The notes below the pieces were generated by a model. It was not told where the DNA came from, searched no databases, and saw only the letters and a program-made list of their open reading frames with translations. Both the position numbers and the translations under genes were made by a program. A DNA stretch of 64,000 nt, from the NCBI RefSeq assembly GCF_027625935.1, contig NZ_CP115300.1:8556001-8620000 (forward strand). Reading direction: 5' to 3'. Shown in pieces: positions 27,471 to 36,177 of this stretch. The stretch is from Streptomyces camelliae (lineage in GTDB: Bacteria; Actinomycetota; Actinomycetes; Streptomycetales; Streptomycetaceae). Position 1 is the first letter of the stretch. Each line of letters starts with the position of its first letter.

Positions 27471-28799
27471 GTCTCGCCTCCCGATGATCCTGGTGCGCGT
27501 ACTGCGTCGAGGGATGAGCCCCCGCTTGGCGTCATCGGCAGGCCGGGGGAGCCGACGGACCGTCATGTGTCGCGTGCGGCCGTGTATACGACTCTGATCC
27601 CACGGCCGGTCACGCTAGAAAGGGGTTGTTGCCGCCGGTTCCTCCTGTCATGAACGCGGCGTTTCCGGGAGCTCACCCGCTGTTCCGCCTCCGGCCCGTC
27701 CGTGGGCCGCCGCCAGCGGATTCCGGTACGGACGCGTCGCTTCGAGCCGGGAGATCAGGTATTCGCCCGCCACCTGCGGTGCGTACCCTCGGGATGGTCG
27801 GGGCGTGCTGCGCCGCCGGTGTCCAGCGCCGCGGCGGCCGTGCCGAAGCAACCCCGGTGGCAGGCCGACCGGCTGAGCGCCAGTGCGGCCCTGTACTCGT
27901 CCGGCATCGCGCAGACACGTGTCGCTGAGCTGAAGGGCTCGACGGGGCGGGTCGGTCCGCTGACGGTGCCGCCGAAAGAAGCCGTACGTGCCCGACGCGG
28001 GCCGGTGTCGGCGGTCGCCGCCAGGCCCGTGGTGGGCGTCGACGCCGTTGCGGCAAGCGCGAGTCCGTGTGCCATCACCGACGGTCAGCCGGTGATCTTC
28101 TGCCGGGCCCTCGGCCCGATCGGGGTCGAGACCGACGGTCGGGCCGCGGAGCTCGGTGGCCCGATTCCCGCAGCCTGCCGCCGGCGCTCGCCGCCGGCGC
28201 CGGGGCCGTCGGGTTCCTGCCGACGCTCGCCGAAGCGGTCGGGGACCCCGAGCCGACTGCCGGAGGTGCCTGGAGTCCCGCAGGGCCATCGGCTCACGCC
28301 GGCCCGGGAGGCGACCGACCGCGGCCTGTTCGGGCAGTGGGTGGAGCGCGGCGCGGGGGAGCTGACCGACGCCGCTCCGTCCGGTGCCGTAGGAACGCTG
28401 CAGCGTTCGCGCTCGCGGCCGTGAACCAGCCGATGATCGAGGCGCCGTACCGCGAACGGTGCTGGGAACCGAACCGGGCCGGGCGTCACGGGTGTGGGAG
28501 CAGCGCATGCTCGCACATGACCCGAGCCTGCCAACCGAGATGGATGCCATCCACACCGCGCTCCATCCTGCGGATGCGGCCGGGCCTGCGCCGGGCCCGC
28601 CGCGAGCACACGCGGTCCGCGGCGCCGGGCGGGTGTCTGCCGGCCGTGCGCCGCGTGGTGCGAGCCGTTGTCCGTGAGCCTCCGGGCGCCGGCGTCCGCC
28701 CCGGGAGGTCACGCACACCCGAAGCTCGTACGCCTGCATCCGGCGAACGCTTCCCCGACCGCCGCCGAGCGAGGCTCAGTCAGTCGGGAAGCGTCGTCG
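27471..28799. other. 1.3-kb region without an intact gene
   Basis: The first 130 bp are the leader of the permease gene. The rest has only frames of poor coding character on both strands. A plus-strand stretch around 28160-28260 (ALAAGAGAVGFLPTLAEAVG) vaguely recalls the barrel of nitronate monooxygenases, but I cannot follow it further. Most likely decayed DNA. Confidence 0.45.
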
Positions 28800-29312
28800 T
28801 CAGGAGCCGTTGCCCGAGCCGGTCGCCGTCTTCGAGTAGGCGTCATGCCAGGCGGCCTTCGCGCCGGAGTCGCCGATCCGGTAGACGTCCACGACCGCTC
28901 CCACGGCGACGGCCAGCGAGAGCACGCCCACGACGATTCGCACGGGCAGGGCCGACCAGCGCACGGTACGGCCCCGGCCGGGTTCCGCCTGGGCGCGTCG
29001 GCCCGCCCACCACACGACCGCCGCCAGCACGAACAGACCCAGGGCCCATGGCAGCAGCCCGTCGCCCAGCTCCGTGTGCCGGCGTACCAGGGCGTCGTCA
29101 CCCACGTGCCGTTCGAGCCACTCGCCGGCGTGGGTGGTCAGCGGCACACTGACCAGGGCGAGGAAGGCCACCAGCGGCAGCAGCACACCCAGCCGCCGGG
29201 CGGCCCGCGGCCACAGCGCGGCCATGACCAGGGCCAGTGCGGTGAGGGGTATCAGCACGACCACGACATGGACGAACAGGACATGGGCGGGCAGACCGTT
29301 GATCAGAGTCAT
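28800..29312 (-). CDS. DUF2231 family membrane protein
   Basis: A 170-residue protein beginning MTLINGLPAHVLFVHVVVVL, with four membrane segments (about residues 8-32, 42-60, 85-103 and 125-145) and a short hydrophilic C-terminus. The N-terminal HxxxVHxxVV pattern and size match DUF2231, a family of small four-helix membrane proteins of unknown role, some of them near heme or redox genes. The ATG at 29312 is followed closely by the first helix. No clear operon partner. Confidence 0.78.
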   Translation of the reverse strand: MTLINGLPAHVLFVHVVVVLIPLTALALVMAALWPRAARRLGVLLPLVAFLALVSVPLTTHAGEWLERHVGDDALVRRHTELGDGLLPWALGLFVLAAVVWWAGRRAQAEPGRGRTVRWSALPVRIVVGVLSLAVAVGAVVDVYRIGDSGAKAAWHDAYSKTATGSGNGS

Positions 29313-29439
29313 TCAGGCGCTCCTGAGGGGGGTGAGGCGCGCCAGCCTGCCACAGCAGGCTCTCAGTTACCTCTGAGCCTTCTCTGCCGCGGATCGCCCC
29401 CGTGAAGCACCGCGGCACGGGCCTCGTCGGCGCGCCACA

Positions 29440-30134
29440 TCACGAACCAGGTCCAGTAGAGCTACGACGCCACGACCGGGCGTCGTACGAGACCGGGCGG
29501 GAGCGAAGTGGCCCGGCTCTTGGGGCAGTTGACGACCGGGGGTCGCAGCGGCGGACGTGGTCGAAGAAGGCCGCGCCGGTGATGCCGCCGTCGGAGATGT
29601 GCACCGCGCGGACGCGGACCGTATCCGTGCCGGCACCGGTCGCGACGGCGTGGAGCCGCTCGGCGCCGATGAGTCCGGCCCGCAGGCCGCGCCGCTCCAG
29701 ATACTCGGTGCGGACCCGGCACACCGCGAGGTGCAGGCCGCTGTCGGCGACCCGGGCTGCCTGGGTGTGGGAGGGGCGAGCCAGGCGCCGACATGGACCT
29801 GTGCCGCCGCCGACGTACGTGCGGTCAGCTCCGGCGGAAGCCAGTTGACGTAGCCCAGCCGTACCGGTGCCGACCCGGACCGGGCGCCGGCGTGGCGCTG
29901 CAGGCCGGCGGCGTGGGCCAGCAGATCGCGGGCCCGGAAGAGCAGGGCGGAGCCCGCCGGGGTGAGGGAGACCGACCGGCGGTCGCGGTCGAAGGGGCGC
30001 GCCCCGAGGTCGCGTTCCAGGGCCGTGATCTGCTGGGAGAGGGAGGGGCCGGCGATCAGGAGCCGCTCGGCGGCCCGGCTGAGGTTCAGCTCCTCGGCGA
30101 CCGCGACGAAGTACCGGGGTCCGCGCAGCTCCCC
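29440..30134 (-). pseudogene. LysR-family regulator, decayed (start lost, one frameshift, truncated)
   Basis: Near 30134 the minus strand reads GELRGPRYFVAVAEELNLSR and AAERLLIAGPSLSQQITALE, a clear LysR helix-turn-helix, but an in-frame TAG lies just upstream and no start codon remains. Around 29775 the frame breaks; the next frame continues SHTQAARVADSGLHLAVCRV and ERRGLRAGLIGAERLHAVAT, the LysR effector domain, so one base is missing. The C-terminal 60-70 residues are not recognisable. It lies divergent to the muconolactone-isomerase-like gene it may once have regulated. Confidence 0.75.
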
Positions 30135-30230
30135 GCGGCCCTCACGCTACGGCCTGTCGGAGGCTGTGCCTCTCGGCAGGGAGACAGCCGGCCGTGGCGC
30201 CTGGCCGCCCGCCGACGGACGATGAGAGAA

Positions 30231-30284
30231 CGGCGGCCCGCGGTCCGGCAGCCCGCGGTCCGGCGGCCCGCGGTCCGGCGGTCC
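30231..30284. repeat. Short tandem repeat, 15-bp unit
   Basis: About 3.6 copies of CGGCGGCCCGCGGTC, the second copy with one change, in the gap between the LysR remnant and the isomerase-like gene. It has no evident coding role. Confidence 0.8.
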
Positions 30285-30355
30285 GGAACCCAGGGCGCCG
30301 CAGCATCCGCGGCGCACCGGTTTCCCCCGGACGCCCCAGCGAACGGAGTCGGGCC

Positions 30356-30658
30356 ATGCGAGAGTTCCTGGTCGAGATCACCACCACGATTCCCGAGGGC
30401 ACCAGTCAGGACGAGATCGACCGCCGGCGCGCCGCCGAGGCCGTCCGCGCCCGGGAGCTGGCCGCCGCCGGCCATCCGGCACGGCTGTGGCGCCCGGTCG
30501 GCGAGCGGCGAAGCATCGGCGTCTGGCTGGCCACCGACGAGGACGAGCTGCACGAGAGGGTGCTCGGCACGCTCCCGCTGAACCCGTGGATGAACTTCGC
30601 CGTCACCGCGCTGGAGCCGCACCCCAACGACCCCGGCCGGAGCGCCGGCACCCGCTGA
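30356..30658 (+). CDS. Muconolactone delta-isomerase-like protein
   Basis: A 100-residue protein beginning MREFLVEITTTIPEGTSQDE, with ARELAAAGHPARLWRPVGE near residue 31 and a C-terminal LPLNPWMNFAVTALEPHPND. This is the muconolactone isomerase (CatC) fold and length. CatC acts in the beta-ketoadipate pathway, but no other cat genes are here, and many actinobacterial homologues of unknown substrate occur alone. ATG at 30356 is chosen for the family start; a much longer in-frame extension back to 30194 covers the tandem repeat and is unlikely. A decayed LysR gene is divergent. Confidence 0.78.
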   Translation: MREFLVEITTTIPEGTSQDEIDRRRAAEAVRARELAAAGHPARLWRPVGERRSIGVWLATDEDELHERVLGTLPLNPWMNFAVTALEPHPNDPGRSAGTR

Positions 30659-30939
30659 CCCGTACGCCGTCGGTCCGGCATCACAGCGGCGCCGGGCCGA
30701 GACGGCGCGGCACATACCAGGCTCCGGACAGCCACGTGGTCCACGGGCCGGACAAGGAGAACTCCTCCCACGACCGCACGACCCCTGCGCGCGGCCCCGG
30801 ACCGAGGCAGCGGCCCGCTCCGCTCATCCTGCGGCCACGTCGCCCAGGCCGCCGCCGGCATGAGAGTCGCCGCTTTGTCCACACCCCGACCCTTCCCCTC
30901 ACGCACACCCAGGCGGGTGTACGTGGGCGCCGGCGCGAA

Positions 30940-31210
30940 CCCGGCGCCGCCGACTATGTCGGCTGTCTCATCGGCGCGCTCGCGCGCATCCTGCGCCCCG
31001 CACTGGTGCGCTCGCCGCTCTCCTGCGTGCCTCCCCGGCCGTGCTGACCGTGAGCCCGGCCGCCATGCCCGGCATGCCCGCCATCCACGGGACGCCGGTG
31101 CTGTTCGCGCTGCGGCTGCTCGCCGGGGTGGCCGGCGCCCTGGTCTTCGTCGTCGCTGTCAACTCCCTCCCGATCCACCTGCGGGAGCACCCGGCCCGCC
31201 GGCCCTCAAC
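30940..31210 (+). pseudogene. Possible MFS (YbfB/YjiJ-type) transporter remnant
   Basis: One frame reads GAADYVGCLIGALARILRPA and another, after a frame change near 31030, reads LFALRLLAGVAGALVFVVAV followed by HLREHPARR. These resemble the first and third-fourth membrane segments of YbfB/YjiJ-type major facilitator proteins. There is no start, and most of the protein is missing. The match is short, so this is tentative. Confidence 0.35.
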
Positions 31211-31277
31211 CCCCTGCTGCAGGGCAGCCGGCCTCCGTGGCCGCCGACCGGCCCGCTGAAAGTCTTAGGGTGGGCAT

Positions 31278-32393
31278 GTGGGCGGCGGTGTGGTGACGCT
31301 GTTCCTGTGCGGTGATGTGATGCTCGGGCGCGGTGTCGATCAGATTCTGGCGCATCCCTCGGAGCCGGAGCTGCGCGAGGACTACGTCAAGGACGCGCGG
31401 TCGTACGTGGAGCTGGCCGAGGCGGTCAGTGGTCCGATCCCCGCACCGGTCGATCCCGCGTGGCCGTGGGGCGAGGCGCTGCGGGTGCTGGAGCGGTGCG
31501 CCCCGGACGCACGGATCGTGAATCTGGAGACGGCTGTCACGCGCAGTGACGCGTTCGCGCCGGGCAAGGCGATCCACTACCGGATGCACCCGGACAACCT
31601 CGCCGCCCTGACGGTGGCCCGGCCCGATGTGTGCGTCCTGGCCAACAACCATGTGCTGGACTTCGGCCGGCCGGGGCTGCGGGAAACGCTGGACGTGCTG
31701 GGCGGTGCGGGGCTCCGGGCCGCCGGCGCCGGACATGACGCCGACGAGGCCCGCGCACCGGTGGCGGTGCCCGTCGGGCCCGGCCGCCGGGTGCTCGTCC
31801 TCGCCCTCGGCGCACTGTCCAGCGGCATCCCGTCCGACTGGGCCGCGACCGCGGACCGGCCCGGTGTCGCCCACGTCCGTGACCTGTCGGCGGCGGCCGC
31901 GAGCGCTGTCCGGCGGGTGCGCGCGGCCAGGCGACCGGGCGACATCGTCGTCCTGTCCATCCACTGGGGCACCAACTGGGGCTATCTCGTCCCCCGCGAG
32001 CAGCGGCACTTCGCGCACGCCGTGATCGACGGCGGCGTCGACCTCGTCCACGGCCACTCCTCGCACCATCCCCGCCCGGTCGAGGTGTACCGGGACCGGC
32101 TGATCCTCTACGGCTGCGGCGACTTCATCGACGACTACGAGGGCATCTCCGGCTACGAGGAGTACCGCGACGACCTCCGGCTCGGGTACGTCGCCTCGGT
32201 CGACGCGGACACCGGGCGCCTGGCCGGCCTGCGGATGTTCCCCCTGCGGGCGCGGCGGATGCGGCTGGAGCATGCGGGGGAGGAGGACCGTGCCTGGCTG
32301 TGCACGACCCTCGACCGGATCAGCCGCGGCGTGCGCGTCGACGCGGCGGCCGACGGCACGCTCAGTCTTGTGGCCGGGCCGGAGCGAAGCTGA
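31278..32393 (+). CDS. CapA-family putative metallophosphatase
   Basis: A 371-residue protein of the CapA/PgsA (poly-gamma-glutamate synthesis) group with a calcineurin-like fold. Metal-site motifs are LFLCGDVMLGRGVD at residues 8-21, NLETAVT near 80, LANNHVLDFG near 118, SIHWGTNW near 228 and HGHSSHHPRP near 258, then YGCGDFIDDYEG near 280. No signal peptide or membrane anchor is visible, so it is probably cytosolic. GTG at 31278 is used; the GTGs at 31290 and 31293 are alternatives. It is convergent with the next hydrolase gene. Confidence 0.86.
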   Translation: MGGGVVTLFLCGDVMLGRGVDQILAHPSEPELREDYVKDARSYVELAEAVSGPIPAPVDPAWPWGEALRVLERCAPDARIVNLETAVTRSDAFAPGKAIHYRMHPDNLAALTVARPDVCVLANNHVLDFGRPGLRETLDVLGGAGLRAAGAGHDADEARAPVAVPVGPGRRVLVLALGALSSGIPSDWAATADRPGVAHVRDLSAAAASAVRRVRAARRPGDIVVLSIHWGTNWGYLVPREQRHFAHAVIDGGVDLVHGHSSHHPRPVEVYRDRLILYGCGDFIDDYEGISGYEEYRDDLRLGYVASVDADTGRLAGLRMFPLRARRMRLEHAGEEDRAWLCTTLDRISRGVRVDAAADGTLSLVAGPERS

Positions 32394-32408
32394 CTTCCGC
32401 GACGACGT

Positions 32409-33086
32409 CTACGACGGCTCCTGTTCCGTCGCCGTCGTGCGCAGACGCTCCGCGCACCACTGCCGGACCGCGTCGGCGACCTGCTCCAGGGCGCCCGGCT
32501 CCTCGAAGAGGTGGGTGGCTCCCGGGATCACCCGCAGAGAGTGCGGGGCCCGCAGCTGCCGTGCCGCCTCCTCGTTGAGCCGCAGCACCTCGTGGTCGTC
32601 GCCGCCCACGACGAGCAGGACCGGCGCGCGTACGGCGGGCAGCGCGTCGCCGGCCAGATCGGGCCGGCCGCCCCGGGAGACGACGGTCAGGACGCGGTCG
32701 GGGTGCTGCGCGGCGGCCCGCAGAGCGGCGGCCGCGCCGGTACTCGCGCCGAAGAGGACGACGGGCAGCTCACCGGTGCCGGGCCGGGCGCCGAGCCACT
32801 CCATGGCGGCCACGAGGCGACGCCCCAGCAGCGCGATGTCGAAGCGGTGCTCACCGGTCACGACATCCCGGCGCTCCTCCTCAGCGGTGAGCAGATCGAT
32901 CAGCAACGTGGCCAGCCCGGCCTCCCGCAGAGCCGCGGCCACCGCCTGGTTGCGCGGACTGTGCCGGGAACTGCCACTGCCGTGCGCGAACAGCACCACG
33001 GCCGGTGCGGAGTCCGGCACCACCAGATCACCTGGGAGCTGGGCGCCGTCGGCGGGCACCACAACCGTCTCGGACATCATGGTCAT
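32409..33086 (-). CDS. Alpha/beta hydrolase (dienelactone-hydrolase-like)
   Basis: A 225-residue cytosolic hydrolase beginning MTMMSETVVVPADGAQLPGD. It has VVLFAHGSGSSRHSPRN near residue 32 (oxyanion region), the nucleophile elbow FGASTG near 112, the acid Asp in VVGGDDHEVL near 163, and the His in IPGATHLFEEP near 188. Such proteins in actinobacteria often follow phosphoribosyltransferase genes, but none is here. ATG at 33086 is used (GGGGAAG upstream); ATGs at 33080 and 33077 are alternatives. The true substrate is unknown. Confidence 0.85.
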   Translation of the reverse strand: MTMMSETVVVPADGAQLPGDLVVPDSAPAVVLFAHGSGSSRHSPRNQAVAAALREAGLATLLIDLLTAEEERRDVVTGEHRFDIALLGRRLVAAMEWLGARPGTGELPVVLFGASTGAAAALRAAAQHPDRVLTVVSRGGRPDLAGDALPAVRAPVLLVVGGDDHEVLRLNEEAARQLRAPHSLRVIPGATHLFEEPGALEQVADAVRQWCAERLRTTATEQEPS

Positions 33087-33260
33087 CGACTTCCCCGGAG
33101 GACCGTGTGGATCCTCGGTCGTCGGGTCGAACCTCGTGCATATCTCACTTACCCCCGTGCGCCCCACCTACCCCGCGGCGCGCCCTGATACCAATTGAAA
33201 GCTGAACAGGACAGAGGCCGTCCGCCGGGTGCACGCTGGCTGAGGACGGAGGGAACAGCG

Positions 33261-33683
33261 ATGACCACTGCGAAAGACATCATGAGCCCGGGCACCCAGT
33301 GGATACCCCGCTACGAGACGCTGGACCGCGCGGCCCAGATGATGCGGGACCATCACGTGGGCGCACTCCCTGTCAGCGACCCCGACCAGGGCGACCGTAT
33401 GTGCGGCATCATCACCGACCGCGACATCGTGGTGAAGTGTGTCGCCGAAGGCCACGACCCTGCGCGGGTGACGTGCGGTGACCTCTGCGAGGGCACACCG
33501 CGCTGGATCGACGCCGCCGCCGACGTCTCCGAGGTCCTGCGGGAGATGGAGGGGCACCAGATCAAGCGCCTGCCCGTGGTCGAGAACAAGCGGACGATCG
33601 GAATGATCAGCGAGGCAGACATAGCCCGGCACCTCAGTGACGAGAAGCTCGCGGAGTTCGTGCACCGCGTGTACGCGAGGTGA
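33261..33683 (+). CDS. CBS-domain pair protein
   Basis: A 140-residue cytosolic protein consisting of two CBS domains: the first begins MTTAKDIMSPGTQWIPRYET and contains HHVGALPVSD and GIITDRDIV; the second contains HQIKRLPVVENKRTIGMISE. Such stand-alone pairs bind adenine nucleotides and sense energy or redox state. ATG at 33261 follows GGAGGG; the in-frame extension to 33195 lacks family sequence. Typical of Streptomyces dormancy or stress sensor proteins, but the partner is unknown. Confidence 0.9.
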   Translation: MTTAKDIMSPGTQWIPRYETLDRAAQMMRDHHVGALPVSDPDQGDRMCGIITDRDIVVKCVAEGHDPARVTCGDLCEGTPRWIDAAADVSEVLREMEGHQIKRLPVVENKRTIGMISEADIARHLSDEKLAEFVHRVYAR

Positions 33684-33746
33684 GCGGAAGCGGGCCTCGA
33701 CCCGCGAGGAAGCCGACGGCCGGCTCTTCGTCGTCCTCGTCGCGGG

Positions 33747-34391
33747 TCAGCGGCCCGCGCCGCTGAGCGAGGGCTCGGCCCGGTCGCCCCGTACCGTGTC
33801 GGTCAACACCCCCGGATCCCTGGGCAGTTCGTCGCCGCGCCAGGCCACATGGCCGTCCGGGCGGACCAGCACGAAGGACCGTTCGTAGAGCTCGGCGACC
33901 TCCCTGTCCGCCCCTCGGAGCGCTGCCAGCGGTACGCCCCGCTCGGCGAACGCCCGTTCCACACCGGTAAGTTGACCGTGCTCGCCGAAGCGCAGCAGGG
34001 CGAAGCCGTGGCCGAACAGGTCGAGGGTGGAGGTGCCGGCGTCCCACCACGCGTGCGCGGCGCGGTGGCCGGGCTCGCTGCCGGGACGCCAGTCGGCGTC
34101 CGGGTCCTCGACGGCATCGGGTGCCGACGGGTGAGCGGCGGCGGGCACCGGAGCCGCCCGGGTGGTGGCACCGGAGCCACAGAGGACGCCGCCCTCGGCC
34201 GAGAAGCCGTGCGCGCCGGCCAGGGTGACGGCTTCGACGAGGAGCCGGGTCTTGCCCGCGCCGGGCCTCGCCTCCACCAGGAGCACCTTGCTGCGCCGGG
34301 TGTTCCCCACCGTGTGCAGACTCGCGCTGATCTGCGCCGGCTGTTCCTCCCGCCCCCGCACCGGGGGCAACGGTCGTGCAGTGGGTCCCAT
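33747..34391 (-). CDS. Chimeric ORF: P-loop regulator N-terminus joined to FAD-hydroxylase C-terminus
   Basis: A 214-residue open frame from ATG 34391 (GGAG upstream). Residues 1-70 resemble the start of a LuxR-type ATPase regulator: PLPPVRGREEQ and the P-loop VLLVEARPGAGKTRLLVEAV. From about residue 105 it becomes the C-terminal thioredoxin-like domain of FAD aromatic hydroxylases: AHAWWDAGTSTLDLFGHGFA and ERSFVLVRPDGHVAWRGDEL. The FAD-binding part and the regulator's effector and DNA-binding parts are all missing. It looks like a deletion product joining two genes in frame. Whether it is expressed is unknown; function is doubtful. Confidence 0.6.
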   Translation of the reverse strand: MGPTARPLPPVRGREEQPAQISASLHTVGNTRRSKVLLVEARPGAGKTRLLVEAVTLAGAHGFSAEGGVLCGSGATTRAAPVPAAAHPSAPDAVEDPDADWRPGSEPGHRAAHAWWDAGTSTLDLFGHGFALLRFGEHGQLTGVERAFAERGVPLAALRGADREVAELYERSFVLVRPDGHVAWRGDELPRDPGVLTDTVRGDRAEPSLSGAGR

Positions 34392-34581
34392 GACGCTCCG
34401 TATCAGAAAGTGAGCGGACGCAAGCTGCACGTACCCGTCTCCCTGCACGACGTACACGGGCGCGAACGCCATGGGGGAGGCGCGGAGGGCTCACTGCTAC
34501 GCAGGTGGTGAACGCATGGCGCACATACACCCCTCAGCGCCTTCTGTCCCGCAGCCAGGGGCGCAGGTCGTCGCACACCGG

Positions 34582-34631
34582 TTGTCCCGCGCGTGTGAAG
34601 GTCGGGCATAATCTTCAACAAATTGTTGAAG
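34582..34631 (+). promoter_or_regulatory. Promoter with 19-bp perfect palindrome upstream of the urea transporter
   Basis: TTGTCC (34582-34587) and CATAAT (34607-34612) with a 19-bp spacer form a possible promoter. Directly after it, 34613-34631 reads CTTCAACAA-A-TTGTTGAAG, a perfect 9+1+9 palindrome that would cover the transcription start. It ends 9 bp before the chosen GTG. Confidence 0.65.
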
Positions 34632-34640
34632 GGGGTGGCG

Positions 34641-35573
34641 GTGCGGCAAAGGAGCTGGACTGCGGCAGATGTCGGGCACATGCAGCTGCGCGGCATCGCT
34701 CAGGTGGCGCTCAGCGCGAGTCCATGGACCGGACTGCTGTTCACCGCCGCACTGTTCGCCGGGGAGTGGCGCATCGGCGTGTACGGACTGCTCGGCGCGG
34801 CGGCGTCCACCGCGGCCGCTGCCGTGCTGGGCGCCGACCGGGAGGGCCTCGGCAAGGGCCTTGAGGGATACTGCGGTTGCCTCACCGGTATCGCCGTGGT
34901 CGTCCGGCTCGGGGCCTCGTGGCAGACCGTACTGCTGGCCGTCGGCGCCGCGGCGATCTGCTCCGTGGTGGGAGCCGCCGCCGGCCGCCTCCTCGGCCGC
35001 TTCGGACTGCCCGCCCTGACCGCCCCCTTCTGCCTGGTCGCAGGCGTGCTGGTGATCGCGCTGCCGGCCGGCGCGCCCGCCCCCGCGGCCCCCGCTCTCC
35101 GCGACGGGTTCACCACCCTGACGGCGGCCGAACTCGGCCAGGCCTTCTGCGACAACATCGGCCAGGTCTTCTTCCTCGACCGCTGGTACGCGGGCCTGAT
35201 CCTGCTCGCGGGTCTGCTGGTCGCCTCCCGGAAGGCCGCCGTCGCCGCCGTGTGCGGCAGTGGCCTCGCGATCCTCACCGCCTGCGTCCTCGGCCTGCCC
35301 GCCGACCGGATCGGCGTGGGGCTCTACGGCTACAACGCGGTGCTGGTCGCGATCGCCCTGGGCGCGACCTTCCTTCCGCTGACCCCCTGGACCGCCGGCT
35401 ACGCCGTGGCCGCCGCCGTCGCCTCGGTCCCCTTCACCGCCGCCTGGGCCGCCTTGGCCCGGAGCCACGGCGGATCCGCCTTCACCTGGCCGTTCGTCGT
35501 GACGACCTGGCTCTTTCTGGCGGCCGCTCCAGCGCTGGACCGGCCCGGCATCTCGTCCGAGAAAGCGACGTGA
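34641..35573 (+). CDS. Urea transporter
   Basis: A 310-residue membrane protein of the UT family that lets urea cross the membrane. Two internally similar halves are visible, each with about five membrane segments; the second ends with the UT signature GVGLYGYNAVLVAIALGATF near residue 228. I chose GTG at 34641 with AAGGGGG upstream; the TTG codons at 34623-34628 lie in the palindrome. It was once followed by urease genes, of which only fragments of a ureA-like and a ureD-like gene remain, so imported urea probably has to be used by another urease in the genome. Confidence 0.87.
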   Translation: MRQRSWTAADVGHMQLRGIAQVALSASPWTGLLFTAALFAGEWRIGVYGLLGAAASTAAAAVLGADREGLGKGLEGYCGCLTGIAVVVRLGASWQTVLLAVGAAAICSVVGAAAGRLLGRFGLPALTAPFCLVAGVLVIALPAGAPAPAAPALRDGFTTLTAAELGQAFCDNIGQVFFLDRWYAGLILLAGLLVASRKAAVAAVCGSGLAILTACVLGLPADRIGVGLYGYNAVLVAIALGATFLPLTPWTAGYAVAAAVASVPFTAAWAALARSHGGSAFTWPFVVTTWLFLAAAPALDRPGISSEKAT

Positions 35574-35577
35574 CGCC

Positions 35578-35757
35578 ATGAACGTCGTACCGCGTGAAAT
35601 CGACAGACCGCACGTCCACGTGGTGGCCGACCAGGCCCGGCGCCGCCGCGCCCGCGGCACCGGCCTCACCTACGGCGAGGCCGCCGCCGTGCTCACCGAG
35701 GCTGTGCCGGAAGCGGCCCCGCAGCGAACGGCACGCCTGCCGCGGGCTGTTCCATGA
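35578..35757 (+). pseudogene. Urease gamma-subunit (UreA-type) remnant
   Basis: The 59-codon frame begins MNVVPREIDRPHVHVVADQA and continues RRRRARGTGLTYGEAAAVLT, which follows the N-terminal 45 residues of urease gamma subunits (ERDRL, AELARRRRARGLxLN, EAxALI). After EAVPEAA it runs into unrelated sequence and stops, where a full subunit would be about 100 residues. It sits 4 bp after the urea transporter stop. The break point joins directly to the ureD-like fragment, implying loss of everything between. Confidence 0.62.
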
Positions 35758-36112
35758 CCTGGAGGTCACACGGCGCGACGGCGAGCCGGTCGTGCTGGAC
35801 ACGGTCCGGCTGGACTCCGGCACGCCCCGGCCCGGTGGCGGGTCCCTCGGTCTTCGCCGGGTACGACCTGCCGGCGACGCTCCACGCCGTCACGGCCCTG
35901 GCGCCCGCCGCCGCGGTCGCGGACGGTCTGCCCGTGGCCCTGCTGGACACAGGCCCGGCTTTCGGCGGGAGCGTTCTGCCGACGACTGCGGCGCCCGGGC
36001 CCGGAACACGGGCGACTCCCCGCCCGGGAACGCCCACGCCCTGCGCACGGCCCGGACCGCGGTGCGCCCGCGCCTCATCGGGTTCCCCGCGTCGGACCTG
36101 CGCCTGACCTGA
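35738..36112 (+). pseudogene. Urease accessory protein UreD/UreH C-terminal remnant with frameshifts
   Basis: Three frames must be joined. RGLFHDLEVTRRDGEPVVLD in the first, FAGYDLPATLHAVTALAPAA after a shift near 35840, and DDCGARARNTGDS then TAVRPRLIGFPASDLRLT after a shift near 35975. Together they resemble the last 120 residues of UreD (gliding through the GGY, LP and RxxLxGxPxxDLRK-like regions). The N-terminal half is absent. It directly follows the ureA-like fragment, so the ureB, ureC, ureE/F and ureG genes that normally lie between have been lost. Confidence 0.55.
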
Positions 36113-36177
36113 TTCCTTCAACGCCCGTGCCCGCGGGCTGTGGACGCCAGAGCAAGATCCGTGATCGAGTTGCCGGC

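Noticed and set aside
27702..28424. 240-residue plus-strand open frame in the 1.3-kb gap
   Set aside because: No motif, odd composition, no ribosome site; short resemblance to nitronate monooxygenase could not be extended.
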